Source: Kangiella spongicola
GTDB taxonomy: Bacteria; Pseudomonadota; Gammaproteobacteria; Enterobacterales; Kangiellaceae
Length of the DNA stretch: 64,000 nucleotides
Direction of reading: 5' to 3'
NCBI RefSeq assembly: GCF_003194565.2
Contig: NZ_QICH01000001.1
Location: 992,001 to 1,056,000, forward strand
The notes below the pieces were generated by a model. The model saw nothing but the letters and a program-made list of their open reading frames with translations, was not told the DNA's origin and did no database searches. This document shows, one piece after another, positions 42,512 through 52,500 of the stretch (position 1 is the first letter of the stretch; each line of letters opens with the position of its first letter). Made by a program: the position numbers and the translations under genes.

Positions 42512-43426
42512 TTACTTGTGGAAGTCCCATTCTCGAACAATTTCCAGTATGTCCGTGTTCTGGCGGATCGAGTCTGGCAATGGTTCGAATGGTGCCGATA
42601 ATCTTATAATCTGTAAGGCGGCCTGATCAAGCACCTCTTGGCCCGAGGACTCGATAATTTTTACGCTGACCAGTTGACCGTCCTTATCAATCGCCACTTT
42701 TAGTTTTAGATTGCCATAGATACCTTGGCGTTTGGCCTGTTCAGGGTAATGGAGATTACCGATTGCTTCGACTTTCTTGCGCCATGTTTCGAGATAGGCG
42801 GCGTCGCTTGGTGACTGTCTAACGGCAGCGGAGATTTGACGTTTACGAAGCCCGCGTGTTTGTAGTTGATCGCTCATATCCTGTTCAAGGTTGCGCTTTT
42901 TTAAATCCTCAGGCGGCGGGCTTTCTATAGTGGGAAGCTCAATCTCGGCTTCGGTTTTTTCAGGATCGAGACTGGAAGTGGTCACTCTTTGTGAGTTAAT
43001 AGTGGCCACAAAGTCGAGCTGTTGCTGCTTCTGCGTGGGTTTTGGTAATAACTCTAAGGATGGCGTATTGGTCGTGCCTTCGGTGTTTTTGAAGTGCTCT
43101 AACTGGGTTGTGGGACGTTTTGCTTCAGCCGCGTCGCCAGCGCCTTCTTGGTTTTTCTGCCCGATGAAATCTGCTTTTTCAGGCGCCTCTAAACTTTCTC
43201 TTTGAGCCAGCGTAACGTCTAACGAAAGCGGAATCTTAGAAGGATTAATCTCTGGCAAGGTAAAGCGGATCCCTAAAAGAACCAAAAGGTGGAAGCATAT
43301 CGCCATAAAAATGGTGAATTTTAAACGATCTGAGGCTTTGATCGGCGACACTTTAAGTGTCACCGCATCTTTGCGCGGGTTGATCGAATTTGGGCTCTCA
43401 GATTGAGGCGCGGCTTGGCTCGTCAT
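42512..43426 (-). CDS. TonB-like energy transducer
   Basis: 304-residue protein with an N-terminal cytoplasmic stretch, one membrane helix (FTIFMAICFHLLVLLGI, near residues 37-53), a long periplasmic linker, and a C-terminal TonB domain (NLHYPEQAKRQGIYGNLKLK, near 225-245). It likely couples inner-membrane proton force to an outer-membrane partner or works in another TolA/TonB-like role. ExbB/ExbD genes are not beside it. The location between gshB and yqgE is common in related genomes. Confidence 0.85.
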   Translation of the reverse strand: MTSQAAPQSESPNSINPRKDAVTLKVSPIKASDRLKFTIFMAICFHLLVLLGIRFTLPEINPSKIPLSLDVTLAQRESLEAPEKADFIGQKNQEGAGDAAEAKRPTTQLEHFKNTEGTTNTPSLELLPKPTQKQQQLDFVATINSQRVTTSSLDPEKTEAEIELPTIESPPPEDLKKRNLEQDMSDQLQTRGLRKRQISAAVRQSPSDAAYLETWRKKVEAIGNLHYPEQAKRQGIYGNLKLKVAIDKDGQLVSVKIIESSGQEVLDQAALQIIRLSAPFEPLPDSIRQNTDILEIVREWDFHK

Positions 43427-43475
43427 TGATTAATAATTAGTATTAGTTCGTTATCCACATCACCAAGATAGCAGG

Positions 43476-44432
43476 TTAAGCGGATAATTGCTTCTCTAGC
43501 GCTGCAAACAGAATCGCGCCAATATTGATTTTGTATTCGTTTTCCAATTCTCGCATACAGGTTGGACTGGTTACGTTAATTTCTGTCACATATTGGCCAA
43601 TTACATCTAATCCTACAAACAATAGCCCACGTTTTACCAGATCCGGTGCAATCGCTTCGGCTATAGCTCGCTCATCCGCGGTGATTGGCATAGGGACACC
43701 ACTACCACCGGCTGCTAAGTTACCACGGGTTTCGCCTTTAGACGGGATTCGCGCCAAGGTATAAGGCACAACTTCGCCGTTAACAATAAGAATACGCTTA
43801 TCGCCTTCTGTAATTTGTGGGATAAACTGCTGAGCCATGGCTAAATCTTGACCGTGTGCAGTTAAAGTCTCGATGATTACTGAAAGATTCGGATCGCCCG
43901 ACTTCACTCTGAAAATCGAAGCGCCACCCATACCATCGAGCGGTTTGAAAATAACATCACCGTGTTCATGAGCAAATTGCTTTAACTGCTCTGCGTTAGC
44001 GCTGACCAGTGTTTTTGGCGTATGCTCTGGGAACCAAGCGGTATACAGTTTTTCGTTACAATCCCTCAGGCTCGCAGGATCATTGACCACCAAGGCACCT
44101 TGCTGCTGAGCCAACTCCAGCAAATAAGTGCTATAGATATAGTTCATATTAAAAGGCGGATCTTTGCGCATTAAAATCGCGGAAAAGTCACCACAGTCAA
44201 CTATGATTTGTGAGGCGTCCTGGAAGCTGTACCAGTCGTTTGGATTGTCTTGAACCTTGACGCGCTGACATAAAGCTTTGACTTTACCTTCCGCTAAATA
44301 AAGATCCTGCGGTTGGCAGTAATAAAGTGTCCAATTGCGACGCTGGGCTTCCAGCATCAAAGCAAAACTGGTGTCTTTTTGTGTTTTGACGGAGTCAATG
44401 GGATCCATCACCACGAGTACAGAGTGGGCCAT
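43476..44432 (-). CDS. gshB: Glutathione synthetase
   Basis: ATP-grasp enzyme joining gamma-glutamylcysteine and glycine. Visible: VVMDPIDSVKTQKDTSFAL at the N-terminus, FMLR-type ILMRKDPPFNMNYIY, FKPLDGMGGASIFRV and the metal-binding FVGLDVIG...EINVTSPTC. 318 aa. First of the gshB-tonB-yqgE-ruvX run. Confidence 0.96.
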   Translation of the reverse strand: MAHSVLVVMDPIDSVKTQKDTSFALMLEAQRRNWTLYYCQPQDLYLAEGKVKALCQRVKVQDNPNDWYSFQDASQIIVDCGDFSAILMRKDPPFNMNYIYSTYLLELAQQQGALVVNDPASLRDCNEKLYTAWFPEHTPKTLVSANAEQLKQFAHEHGDVIFKPLDGMGGASIFRVKSGDPNLSVIIETLTAHGQDLAMAQQFIPQITEGDKRILIVNGEVVPYTLARIPSKGETRGNLAAGGSGVPMPITADERAIAEAIAPDLVKRGLLFVGLDVIGQYVTEINVTSPTCMRELENEYKINIGAILFAALEKQLSA

Positions 44433-44824
44433 AAATAATAAAGAGTAGTGATTTTGTACTAAATTACCATGTTCTTAGGGTAAGCTAAATAAGTATATAG
44501 ACAAAAGGTCAATTGCAGACGAAGGCAAAGACCGCGCTATATTCACAAATACGCAAGAAATATTCAGGAACCACTTTCAGAAAACAGTTGGACACTATAA
44601 AGTGGGCAAATAAATAGAAGGAGAGTATTTTTCCTTCTTTAGTAGAAATATCGATTAAAAAGCTTGCAAGCAAAAGGCAAGCAATTTAGTCTTAAAATGT
44701 GATCTGCTTTGCGAGTTTGGTACTTTTGTGGTAAAAGTTACCTATAAAGTTAAAAAACAGTTGAAGAAAGATCGCTAACTTATTATTAAATAGTGAATTT
44801 TCGCTATTCATAGGTAACCATTAG
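44433..44824 (+). promoter_or_regulatory. 392-bp divergent intergenic region upstream of pilG
   Basis: AT-rich with no gene. A possible promoter near pilG is TTGAAG (44761) with a 17-base spacer and TATTAA (44784), about 35 bases before the ATG. A second weak candidate starts with TTGGAC at 44588. A GCTTGC/GCAAGC hairpin occurs at 44662-44682. Ribosome site TAGGTAA precedes pilG. The length suggests regulatory input to the chemosensory operon. Confidence 0.35.
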
Positions 44825-45226
44825 ATGAGTGATTTATTTAACGGACTAAAAGTGATGGTAGTGGATGATAGCAAGACTATCAGACGTACTGCTGAAACAC
44901 TTTTAAAAAAGCAAGGCTGTGACGTGGTCACAGGAGTAGACGGTTACGACGCACTCTCCAAAATTGCTGATTATAAGCCCGAGATAATATTTATTGATAT
45001 AATGATGCCAAGGTTAGACGGGTACCAAACCTGTGCCTTGGTTAAAAGCAATCAAGCTTTCAAGAACACCCCAATAATTATGCTTTCGAGTAAAGATGGG
45101 GTATTTGATAAGGCAAAAGGCCGAGTAGTAGGGTCGGATAATTACTTAACCAAACCTTTTAGCCGAGATGAACTTTTAAACGCTATTTCCGCACAATTAG
45201 ATGGCAAGGCTAAAGCCGCCGTTTAA
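44825..45226 (+). CDS. pilG: PilG response regulator
   Basis: Stand-alone CheY-like receiver of the Pil-Chp pathway, which in Pseudomonas acts on pilus extension and cAMP. The acidic pocket is VVDDS, the phospho-acceptor Asp is in IIFIDIMMPRLDGYQ, and the conserved Lys is in YLTKPFSRDEL. 133 aa. First of eight same-strand genes. Confidence 0.93.
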   Translation: MSDLFNGLKVMVVDDSKTIRRTAETLLKKQGCDVVTGVDGYDALSKIADYKPEIIFIDIMMPRLDGYQTCALVKSNQAFKNTPIIMLSSKDGVFDKAKGRVVGSDNYLTKPFSRDELLNAISAQLDGKAKAAV

Positions 45227-45262
45227 TTGACGCGATTGTTATTATTAGAGAGGTAGAAAAAC

Positions 45263-45628
45263 ATGGCGCGTGTACTGATAGTTGACGATTCTCCAGCAGA
45301 AGCACATAGCCTGACCAAGATTTTAGAAAAGAATGGTCATCAGGTTATTACAGCTCCTGACGGTGAGTCAGGCATAGCATCAGCAAAGGCAAATACGCCG
45401 GATTTAATTTTAATGGACGTGGTAATGCCTGGGCTGAATGGATTTCAGGCAACTCGCCAATTAAAAAAGGATTCAGGCACTTCAGCAATTCCAATCATAA
45501 TTGTTTCAACAAAATCGCAAGCGACGGACCGAGTCTGGGGTATGCGACAAGGTGCAAACGATTATATTACGAAGCCTGTAGACGAGTCTGCATTGGTAGA
45601 GTCTATTAACAACGTATTGGGATCGTAA
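45263..45628 (+). CDS. pilH: PilH response regulator
   Basis: Second CheY-like receiver. VDDSPAEAHSL, phospho-Asp in LILMDVVMPGLNGFQ and Lys in YITKPVDES are intact; 121 aa. In Pseudomonas PilH opposes PilG, favouring retraction or acting as a phosphate sink. GAGAGGTAG lies eight bases before the ATG; pilI starts six bases after its stop. Confidence 0.93.
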   Translation: MARVLIVDDSPAEAHSLTKILEKNGHQVITAPDGESGIASAKANTPDLILMDVVMPGLNGFQATRQLKKDSGTSAIPIIIVSTKSQATDRVWGMRQGANDYITKPVDESALVESINNVLGS

Positions 45629-45634
45629 CGACTT

Positions 45635-46183
45635 ATGCCTGAAACACACATGAGCAGTGTTGTCCAACTACTCGACGATATTCGTCAGCGAGGACAAGAT
45701 CATAAGGACTCATTGCCTCAACGTGATGTTCGAGGCGAAGCCTTTTGGAGTGGAATTGGGTTTAGTTTGAACGGTGTGAACTATATCGTTCCGATTGATG
45801 AAATCGTCGAACTCATCCCAGTTCCACATACAACGAAAGTGCCAGGAACCAAAAGCTGGCATAAGGGCGTCGCAAACCTTCGTGGTGTCCTACTTTCGTT
45901 AGTTGATTTACAAGAATATCTCGGGCGTTCAAGCTCACGAAGTATCCTCAAGCAAAGAGTTTTGGTCATCGACCAAGAGGGATCCTATTTAGGTCTGGTA
46001 GTGGATGAAATTCGTGGTCTACATCATTTCGACGAAGATGAGCAGGTAGAAGCAGACTTGACCGCTGACGCCGTTTTAGCACCTTATATTATTGGTGGCT
46101 TTGAGCGTGACGGGGAACTTTGGCGAATTTTTGGGATAAAAGAGCTTTTTGAAAGCCCTGAATTCCATCAAGTCGCTGTTTAA
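45635..46183 (+). CDS. pilI: PilI CheW-like coupling protein
   Basis: CheW-domain adaptor linking PilJ to ChpA. WSGIGFSLNGVNYIVPIDEI, GVANLRGVLLSLVDL and VLVIDQEGSYLGLVVDEIRG are typical of CheW. 182 aa. A second Met at residue 6 could be the start. The position between pilH and pilJ supports the name. Confidence 0.9.
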   Translation: MPETHMSSVVQLLDDIRQRGQDHKDSLPQRDVRGEAFWSGIGFSLNGVNYIVPIDEIVELIPVPHTTKVPGTKSWHKGVANLRGVLLSLVDLQEYLGRSSSRSILKQRVLVIDQEGSYLGLVVDEIRGLHHFDEDEQVEADLTADAVLAPYIIGGFERDGELWRIFGIKELFESPEFHQVAV

Positions 46184-46230
46184 TTTAATTTTTACAACAA
46201 TATGAAGTCAAAAAGTCTCGGGAGCAACCT

Positions 46231-48663
46231 ATGAGTGAGACCACTAATAACAGGAAAAAAGCAGGCCGTTCAGGAATCGGTATCTATGCGTTTCTTTTGG
46301 TCGTAATTTTGATCGGACTGGCGGTTAACGCTGGTTACGGCTTTTTACAAAGCCAAGATCAAAGTAAACGGATTGAATTAGCGTCGGATATGAAGGTATT
46401 GTCGCAGCAGATCGCGACCAACGCCTCAGAGTCTGCGCAGGGTACCCAAAGCGCATTCGGCGACTTGGATGCGGCTGCAAAGCAGTTTGAAGGTAACTTG
46501 CGTGATCTGATCGATGGAGAGAAAGTCAGTAACCTTCCTCCAGCACCAGCCAGTATCCGTCAGGCAGAATTAAAAACTCTCGAAGACACTTGGAATAATG
46601 TTCGCCCGCGAACTCAAGCAATTTTAGCTAACCAAGAAGTCGTAAATCAGATGTTCTTAAAAGCTGATGAGTTGTCCGAGCAGATTCCTGCAATGCAACG
46701 TAAATACGATAGCGTGATTGATATTCTGCTTGATAACCGAGCAAATGCAGAGGAAGTTCACCAAGCAACGCGCCAAAAATGGTTGGCAGAGCGTATTTCA
46801 TCGGGCATGCAGAAAGTATTGCGTGGTGGTGAAGAAGCAGCGATTGCAGCGGAAGACTTTGGCCAAGACGTAGGTACGTTCGGTGTATATCTTGAAGGGC
46901 AGCTTTATGGAGATGACCTGTTAGAAATTCGCCGTGTAACAAACCCAGAAGCTCGTGCAGCTCTTGAATCTATTGTTGATGACTTCCAGAGCGTTAACGA
47001 GAACGTTGATTACATCGTTTTCAGTACACCTAAGCTGTTTGAAGTACAAAATGCATCAAACGCAGTTTATGCAAACGCTCAAGCACTTCTAAACAGTACT
47101 AACGAAGTAGAAGAAGCTTTCACTGGTCAAGCGACTAGTTTTACAGATTTAGGTAGTGTTTATATTTCTGCAGCACTGTTCGGTGTCATCATCTTACTAT
47201 TGATTGGTATGTATCTGAGCCAGCGTAAAGCTGAGAAGAAACGTTTAGCCGAATCAGAAATTGCTGCTGAACGCGAAAAAGAAGAAAACGCGCAGAACCA
47301 GGAAGCGATTATTCGACTACTGGACGAGATTGACAGTCTGGCAGATGGTGACTTGACGGTAAAAGCAACGGTAACCGAGGACTTCACGGGTGCAATTGCT
47401 GACTCATTCAACTTAACCATTGACCAGCTGAGAGGCGTGGTAAGTGCGATTAACGAAGCGGTTGACCAAGTATCGAAATCTGCGGAAGAAACACAGCAAA
47501 CGTCGACAGCACAAGCCGATGCATCGCGTCAGCAAGCACAAGAAATTACAGGAGCTTCTGCTGCGATTAACGAGATGGCAGTGTCGATTGAGCAAGTATC
47601 TGCAAACGCATCTGAGTCGTCTCAGGTAGCGGAAAAGTCGGTAGAAATCGCTAAGAAGGGTGGTGCGGTTGTACGTAACACAATTCGAGGCATGGACACG
47701 ATTCGTGAGCAGATTCAAGAAACCTCTAAGCGTATTAAGCGACTAGGTGAGTCATCGCAAGAGATTGGTAACATCGTATCATTGATTAACGATATTGCTG
47801 ACCAAACGAACATTCTGGCACTTAACGCTGCGATTCAGGCATCGGCGGCAGGTGAAGCCGGTCGTGGTTTCGCGGTTGTTGCGGATGAGGTACAGCGACT
47901 GGCAGAGCGTTCAAGTAACGCGACGAAGCAGATTGAAGCACTTGTAAAAACGATTCAGACGGATACTAACGAAGCGGTAATCTCGATGGAGGATACGACT
48001 TCTGAGGTTGTTCGTGGTGCTCGATTAGCACAGGACGCGGGTGTTGCACTGGAAGAAATTGAGTCGGTATCGACTAACCTCGCTGACTTGATTCAATCGA
48101 TTTCGAATGCGGCGCGTCAACAGGCAGCGTCAGCAGGTCATGTATCTAATACGATGACTGTTATTCAGGAAATTACTACTCAGACTTCTGAAGGTACACA
48201 AGAAACTGCTAAGTCGATTGGTCAGTTAACATTGTTGTCTGATGAATTGCGTCGCTCAGTATCGGGCTTCAAGTTGGATTCAACCAACGACGATATGTTT
48301 GGTGCTGATAGTGCAGCCATGGAAGACTTCTCATCTGACTTCGCGAAAACTGGCGAAGAGTTGAATGAAGACAAGGCTGGACTAACTGATGACTTTGATA
48401 GTGACACTTCGCTAGAAGAGTTTTTAGAACAGAGCGAAAATGATGAGATAGACGAGTCATCTAACGATGACGATCTTTTAGATGAAATCCCAGAGGTTGA
48501 TGATGAAGATTCTGAGCTAGATTCAGATGACGATATCTTTGGTGAAGAAGAATTAAAAGATTTGAACGAAGACGAAGAAGATTTCTTAAAAGAAATTGAT
48601 GAAACGTTAGACGGTTTAGATGACGACAGCGACTCTACTGACAGCGAAAAAACTCACTCTTAA
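46231..48663 (+). CDS. pilJ: PilJ chemoreceptor with long acidic tail
   Basis: Membrane chemoreceptor of the Pil-Chp system. TM1 is near residues 14-34, the periplasmic region has two PilJ-type helical modules, TM2 is near 312-328 ([19 protein letters not shown]), followed by a HAMP domain. The signalling hairpin tip is [20 protein letters not shown]. After SGFKLDS (about residue 683) comes a tail of about 128 residues dominated by Asp, Glu and Ser that Pseudomonas PilJ (682 aa) lacks. GGGAGCAA precedes the ATG. Confidence 0.93.
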   Translation: MSETTNNRKKAGRSGIGIYAFLLVVILIGLAVNAGYGFLQSQDQSKRIELASDMKVLSQQIATNASESAQGTQSAFGDLDAAAKQFEGNLRDLIDGEKVSNLPPAPASIRQAELKTLEDTWNNVRPRTQAILANQEVVNQMFLKADELSEQIPAMQRKYDSVIDILLDNRANAEEVHQATRQKWLAERISSGMQKVLRGGEEAAIAAEDFGQDVGTFGVYLEGQLYGDDLLEIRRVTNPEARAALESIVDDFQSVNENVDYIVFSTPKLFEVQNASNAVYANAQALLNSTNEVEEAFTGQATSFTDLGSVYISAALFGVIILLLIGMYLSQRKAEKKRLAESEIAAEREKEENAQNQEAIIRLLDEIDSLADGDLTVKATVTEDFTGAIADSFNLTIDQLRGVVSAINEAVDQVSKSAEETQQTSTAQADASRQQAQEITGASAAINEMAVSIEQVSANASESSQVAEKSVEIAKKGGAVVRNTIRGMDTIREQIQETSKRIKRLGESSQEIGNIVSLINDIADQTNILALNAAIQASAAGEAGRGFAVVADEVQRLAERSSNATKQIEALVKTIQTDTNEAVISMEDTTSEVVRGARLAQDAGVALEEIESVSTNLADLIQSISNAARQQAASAGHVSNTMTVIQEITTQTSEGTQETAKSIGQLTLLSDELRRSVSGFKLDSTNDDMFGADSAAMEDFSSDFAKTGEELNEDKAGLTDDFDSDTSLEEFLEQSENDEIDESSNDDDLLDEIPEVDDEDSELDSDDDIFGEEELKDLNEDEEDFLKEIDETLDGLDDDSDSTDSEKTHS

Positions 48664-48689
48664 ATAACAATTAGTATAGGTAGAGACGC

Positions 48690-49565
48690 TTGAGGCAGAA
48701 TTCACTCACTCATGTTCCTGAAATGAAGTCTGCTAGCTTTAAACGCTGGCAGTCTTTAATTCGACAATATTCAGGAATTTGGATCCCGACAAATAGGGCT
48801 TTGTTCTTAAAGACAAGTTTGTTAAGAAGAATCAGAGCCTTAGATTTGACGGATTATGAGGAGTATTACCAAAAGTTACAGGATAAAAACTGGGCTTCAA
48901 TTGAATGGTTTCAGTTAATAGATGCTTTAACCATTCACGAAACCAGCTTTTTTAGGCATAAGGAATCTTTCGACCTAGTTCAACATGTATGCCAGCAAAA
49001 GGTAATACAATCAGCTAACGCGAATAGCGATTGTAATATCCAAATCTGGAGTGTTGGATGCTCTACGGGAGAAGAGCCATATAGCTTAGCCATAGCTTTG
49101 GAAGAGTTAGCCCTCGGAAGTTTAAACGAAAAAGGTTTACGATTTTTCTACGGCATAACAGGGGTGGATATTAGCTATCCATCGCTTACTGCAGCAAGAA
49201 AAGCCATATACAGTGAGCGTAAGATCCATATGATAGCTCCAGAAATTCGTGAACGTTATTTTAATCGTCATGATTCAAACCACTGGCGGGTAAAGGAAAG
49301 CTTAAGAAATAGGGTGCTTTATTTGCAGAGTAACCTAAATCAGTTATCCAAAGCTCCCAAAAGAAATTACGACGTAATTTACTGCCAGAACGTGTTAATT
49401 TATTTTCGACCAGAAGATCGAGTCGAAATATTGAACGAGTTGGTTGAACGGTTAATCCCGGGTGGTGTGTTGATTCTAGGAGTCGGTGAAATAATTAACT
49501 GGCAACATCCTGAGTTAGTACGAATAGACGAAAAGAATTGTTTGGCATATCAGCGACAATTATAG
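48690..49565 (+). CDS. pilK: PilK CheR-type methyltransferase
   Basis: SAM-dependent protein-glutamate methyltransferase expected to methylate PilJ. CheR motifs: IHETSFFRHKESFDL, IWSVGCSTGEEPYSLAIAL (SAM site), and YDVIYCQNVLIYF. 291 aa. The start is likely TTG at 48690, 26 bases after pilJ; an ATG at 48723 is the alternative, with no ribosome site. Confidence 0.92.
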   Translation: MRQNSLTHVPEMKSASFKRWQSLIRQYSGIWIPTNRALFLKTSLLRRIRALDLTDYEEYYQKLQDKNWASIEWFQLIDALTIHETSFFRHKESFDLVQHVCQQKVIQSANANSDCNIQIWSVGCSTGEEPYSLAIALEELALGSLNEKGLRFFYGITGVDISYPSLTAARKAIYSERKIHMIAPEIRERYFNRHDSNHWRVKESLRNRVLYLQSNLNQLSKAPKRNYDVIYCQNVLIYFRPEDRVEILNELVERLIPGGVLILGVGEIINWQHPELVRIDEKNCLAYQRQL

Positions 49566-49584
49566 CTACAAACACGGTGTAAGC

Positions 49585-52500
49585 ATGAAAGATAATCAAA
49601 CAAAAGTAGCTTTTAACTGGGTTAAAGAAGAAGTAGAGACGACCCTAGAGCAAGCGCAACAGGCAATCCAAGCGTTTGCCGACGATGAGTCGGATAAAAC
49701 CCAGTTACACTTCTGTGCAAACTGTATGCATCAGATCAGTGGAACCATGCAAATTCTTGAATTTGCTGGTGCATCGTTACTAGCCCAGGAAATGGAAGCA
49801 TTAGCAGAAGCCATTGGTGAAGGTACAGTTGAATCGAATTCTGCTGCTTATGAAGAGTTTTTATCGGCAGTGCTGCGTCTGCGTAGCTATCTATCACGAT
49901 ACAGTGAAGGTAAAGCTGACTTACCCGTTCTATTATTACCTACCATTAATTCAATCCGTACTTGCCGTAAAGCTGAGCCTTTAGGCGCGGGTGATCTGAT
50001 TAATATTGATGTTGAAGGCGTTGTAGCGCCTCCTGCCCCAGAGCCAGTTGAGCTTAAGGGCGATATCGTTGCTGAAGTAAAAGCATTGCGCATGAAATTC
50101 CAGCAATCGTTACTAGGGGTTATACGCGAAGTCGATACTGAAAAAAATATCGCAACTATGCAGTCAATCACTCAGGAGCTTTGGGGCTTAGGTGAACGAG
50201 TTCCATACAATACGTTATGGTGGGTATCGACAGTATTCTTGAGCAAAGTAGAGTCTCTGCTAGCTGAGCATAAAAACTCGATTAAAGGCTTATTTGGCCA
50301 AATGGATCGTCGTATTCGTGAATTAATTGAGCAAGATGTTAATAAAGAAGGTGAAAAGAAGTTACTCGCCAATATGCTTTTTTACGTCGCGCAGTTAGAT
50401 AGCCATGACGAAGCGGTAAAAGATGTTCAAAATAGATTCAAGCTCAATCAGCTACTAGAAACCTTAGGTGACTTTGCGCAAGAAACTGAACAACTGCAGG
50501 GCCCTGGTACTGAAAGTTTGAGAATTGCTTTAGGCGCAATCAGCCAAGATCTGTCAGAGATAAAAGAGTCTTTAGATCTTTATATTCGTACTAAGTCGAT
50601 TGATGATGAGCCGCTAGAAGAAATGTTGCCAATGATGCGAAAGATTGCGGATACATTGGCGATTCTAGGCTTAAATGAGTCGCGCGAAGTTGTAGAAACA
50701 AAAATGAAGGCAGTTTCAGACCTAGTCGATGGTACTGAGACTGATCGCGAAAAAGGCTTAGTTTCAATCGCGGAAACAGTCCTTAAACTCGAAGATTATA
50801 TTCAGCGAGCAATGTCGATGGACAGCCATCAGCTTGCACGAGAAACAAAAAGCTCTGATATCAATGATTCATTACAGCTGGTGAACGCTCGTTATCAGTT
50901 AGTGCAAGAAAGTCGTGGCAACTTGTATAAAGTAAAAGATGCAATTACCGACTACCTTGAAGAAAGTCATAACATTAAGCGCTTACATAAAGTGCCAGAG
51001 CTGTTATCGGATGTTGAAGGTGCGTTAAGCTTCGCTCAACTCGATAACTTGTTAGAGGTTGTGCAAAAAACAAACCGTTTCATCAGCAAGTATTTAATCA
51101 GTGAAAAGGTTGTACTGAGTGATAAAGAGGTTGAAACCTTAGCTGATGCCTTGAGCTCGGTTGATTATTATCTTGAAGGCTTAATGTCTTCTGGTTTGCA
51201 TGGCCTGCCAATCGTACTTGAAAAAGCAATTAATAGTATTGCTGAATTAGAAGATCACTACGGAAGTTTAGAAGCAGAGAAGCTTCCTGTGCTTGAGGAT
51301 TCTGTAGAACTTCCAGAAATTGAATTGGTTGGTGTTCAAGAGCCTGAAGAAGATTTAATCGATGATAATTATGGTTCTGAGGCGAGCGAAGAAGTAGCAC
51401 AAGTAGCTGAGCCCGAAGAGAATGCAGACGACGATGATTTAATTGATGATGAAGTTCGAGAGATCTTCATCGAAGAAGCAGAAGAAGTCTTAGAAGAAAT
51501 GCACAGTTTATTGCCTGTTTGGAAAAATGACCAAGCCAATGAAGATGCATTAACCACGATCAGGAGAAACTTCCACACCTTGAAAGGTAGTGGACGCATG
51601 GTCGGAGCAACTGATGTCGGTGAGTTAAGCTGGTCAGTTGAAAACATGTTAAACCGCTTAATTGATAATAGCATCAGCTATAGTCCAGAGTTAATGGAAA
51701 CAGTTGAGGCGGTAGCGAATGCACTTCCAGCAATGGTGGAAGATTACGCTAAAGGTAATACTAGCGAATTCCCACAGGAGCTTGCAGATCGTGCAGAGAG
51801 AATCAGCAAAGGTGAAGCGGTCACTACGGAATCTACCGAAGTTGTGGCGGAAGAAACGACACAAGAAATTGAAGAAGTAGAAGAAACAGTAGAAGAGACT
51901 GTAGAGGAGCCGGTAGAGGAGCAAACACCAGAACAGGAGCTGTTCGAAGTCTTTAAACAAGAAGCTGATGATCATATTGAAAACTTAGAAGCCTTCTCTA
52001 GCCAATTAGAGCAAGGCATCACACAGTGCCACATTAGCGATAATTTATTACGCTCGCTACACACCTTAAAAGGCGTAGCGCATATTGCTGACCTAAAATC
52101 CTTGGCAAAAGTCATTGGTCCTATAGAAAGCTACTTCCAAGAGCTTAACGCTCGAGGCTTGATGGCTGAGCAGCAAGATATGGCCTTAGTCGCTCATACT
52201 AAAGAGCTACTACAGCACATTATTTCTACGCCAGAAGATGAAGGTGTAATTCAAGCACATGAGCAATCCTTACTAGAAGAAGTTTCTGTTGCTAAATCGC
52301 GCATAGCTGAAAACGACAGCGGTTCCGACGAAGGTCGTGACCCAGAGTTGTTAAAAGATGTCTTCAATATTGCCGCGGATGTGCTTGCTGATATTGATGC
52401 AACGAATTTACAAGAAACGCCAGAAGAAGTACGTGCTGACGCAGTTGCTAATCTATTCGCCTCTGTTGAGCGTTTATCGACAATTATGGCTGAGGTAGAA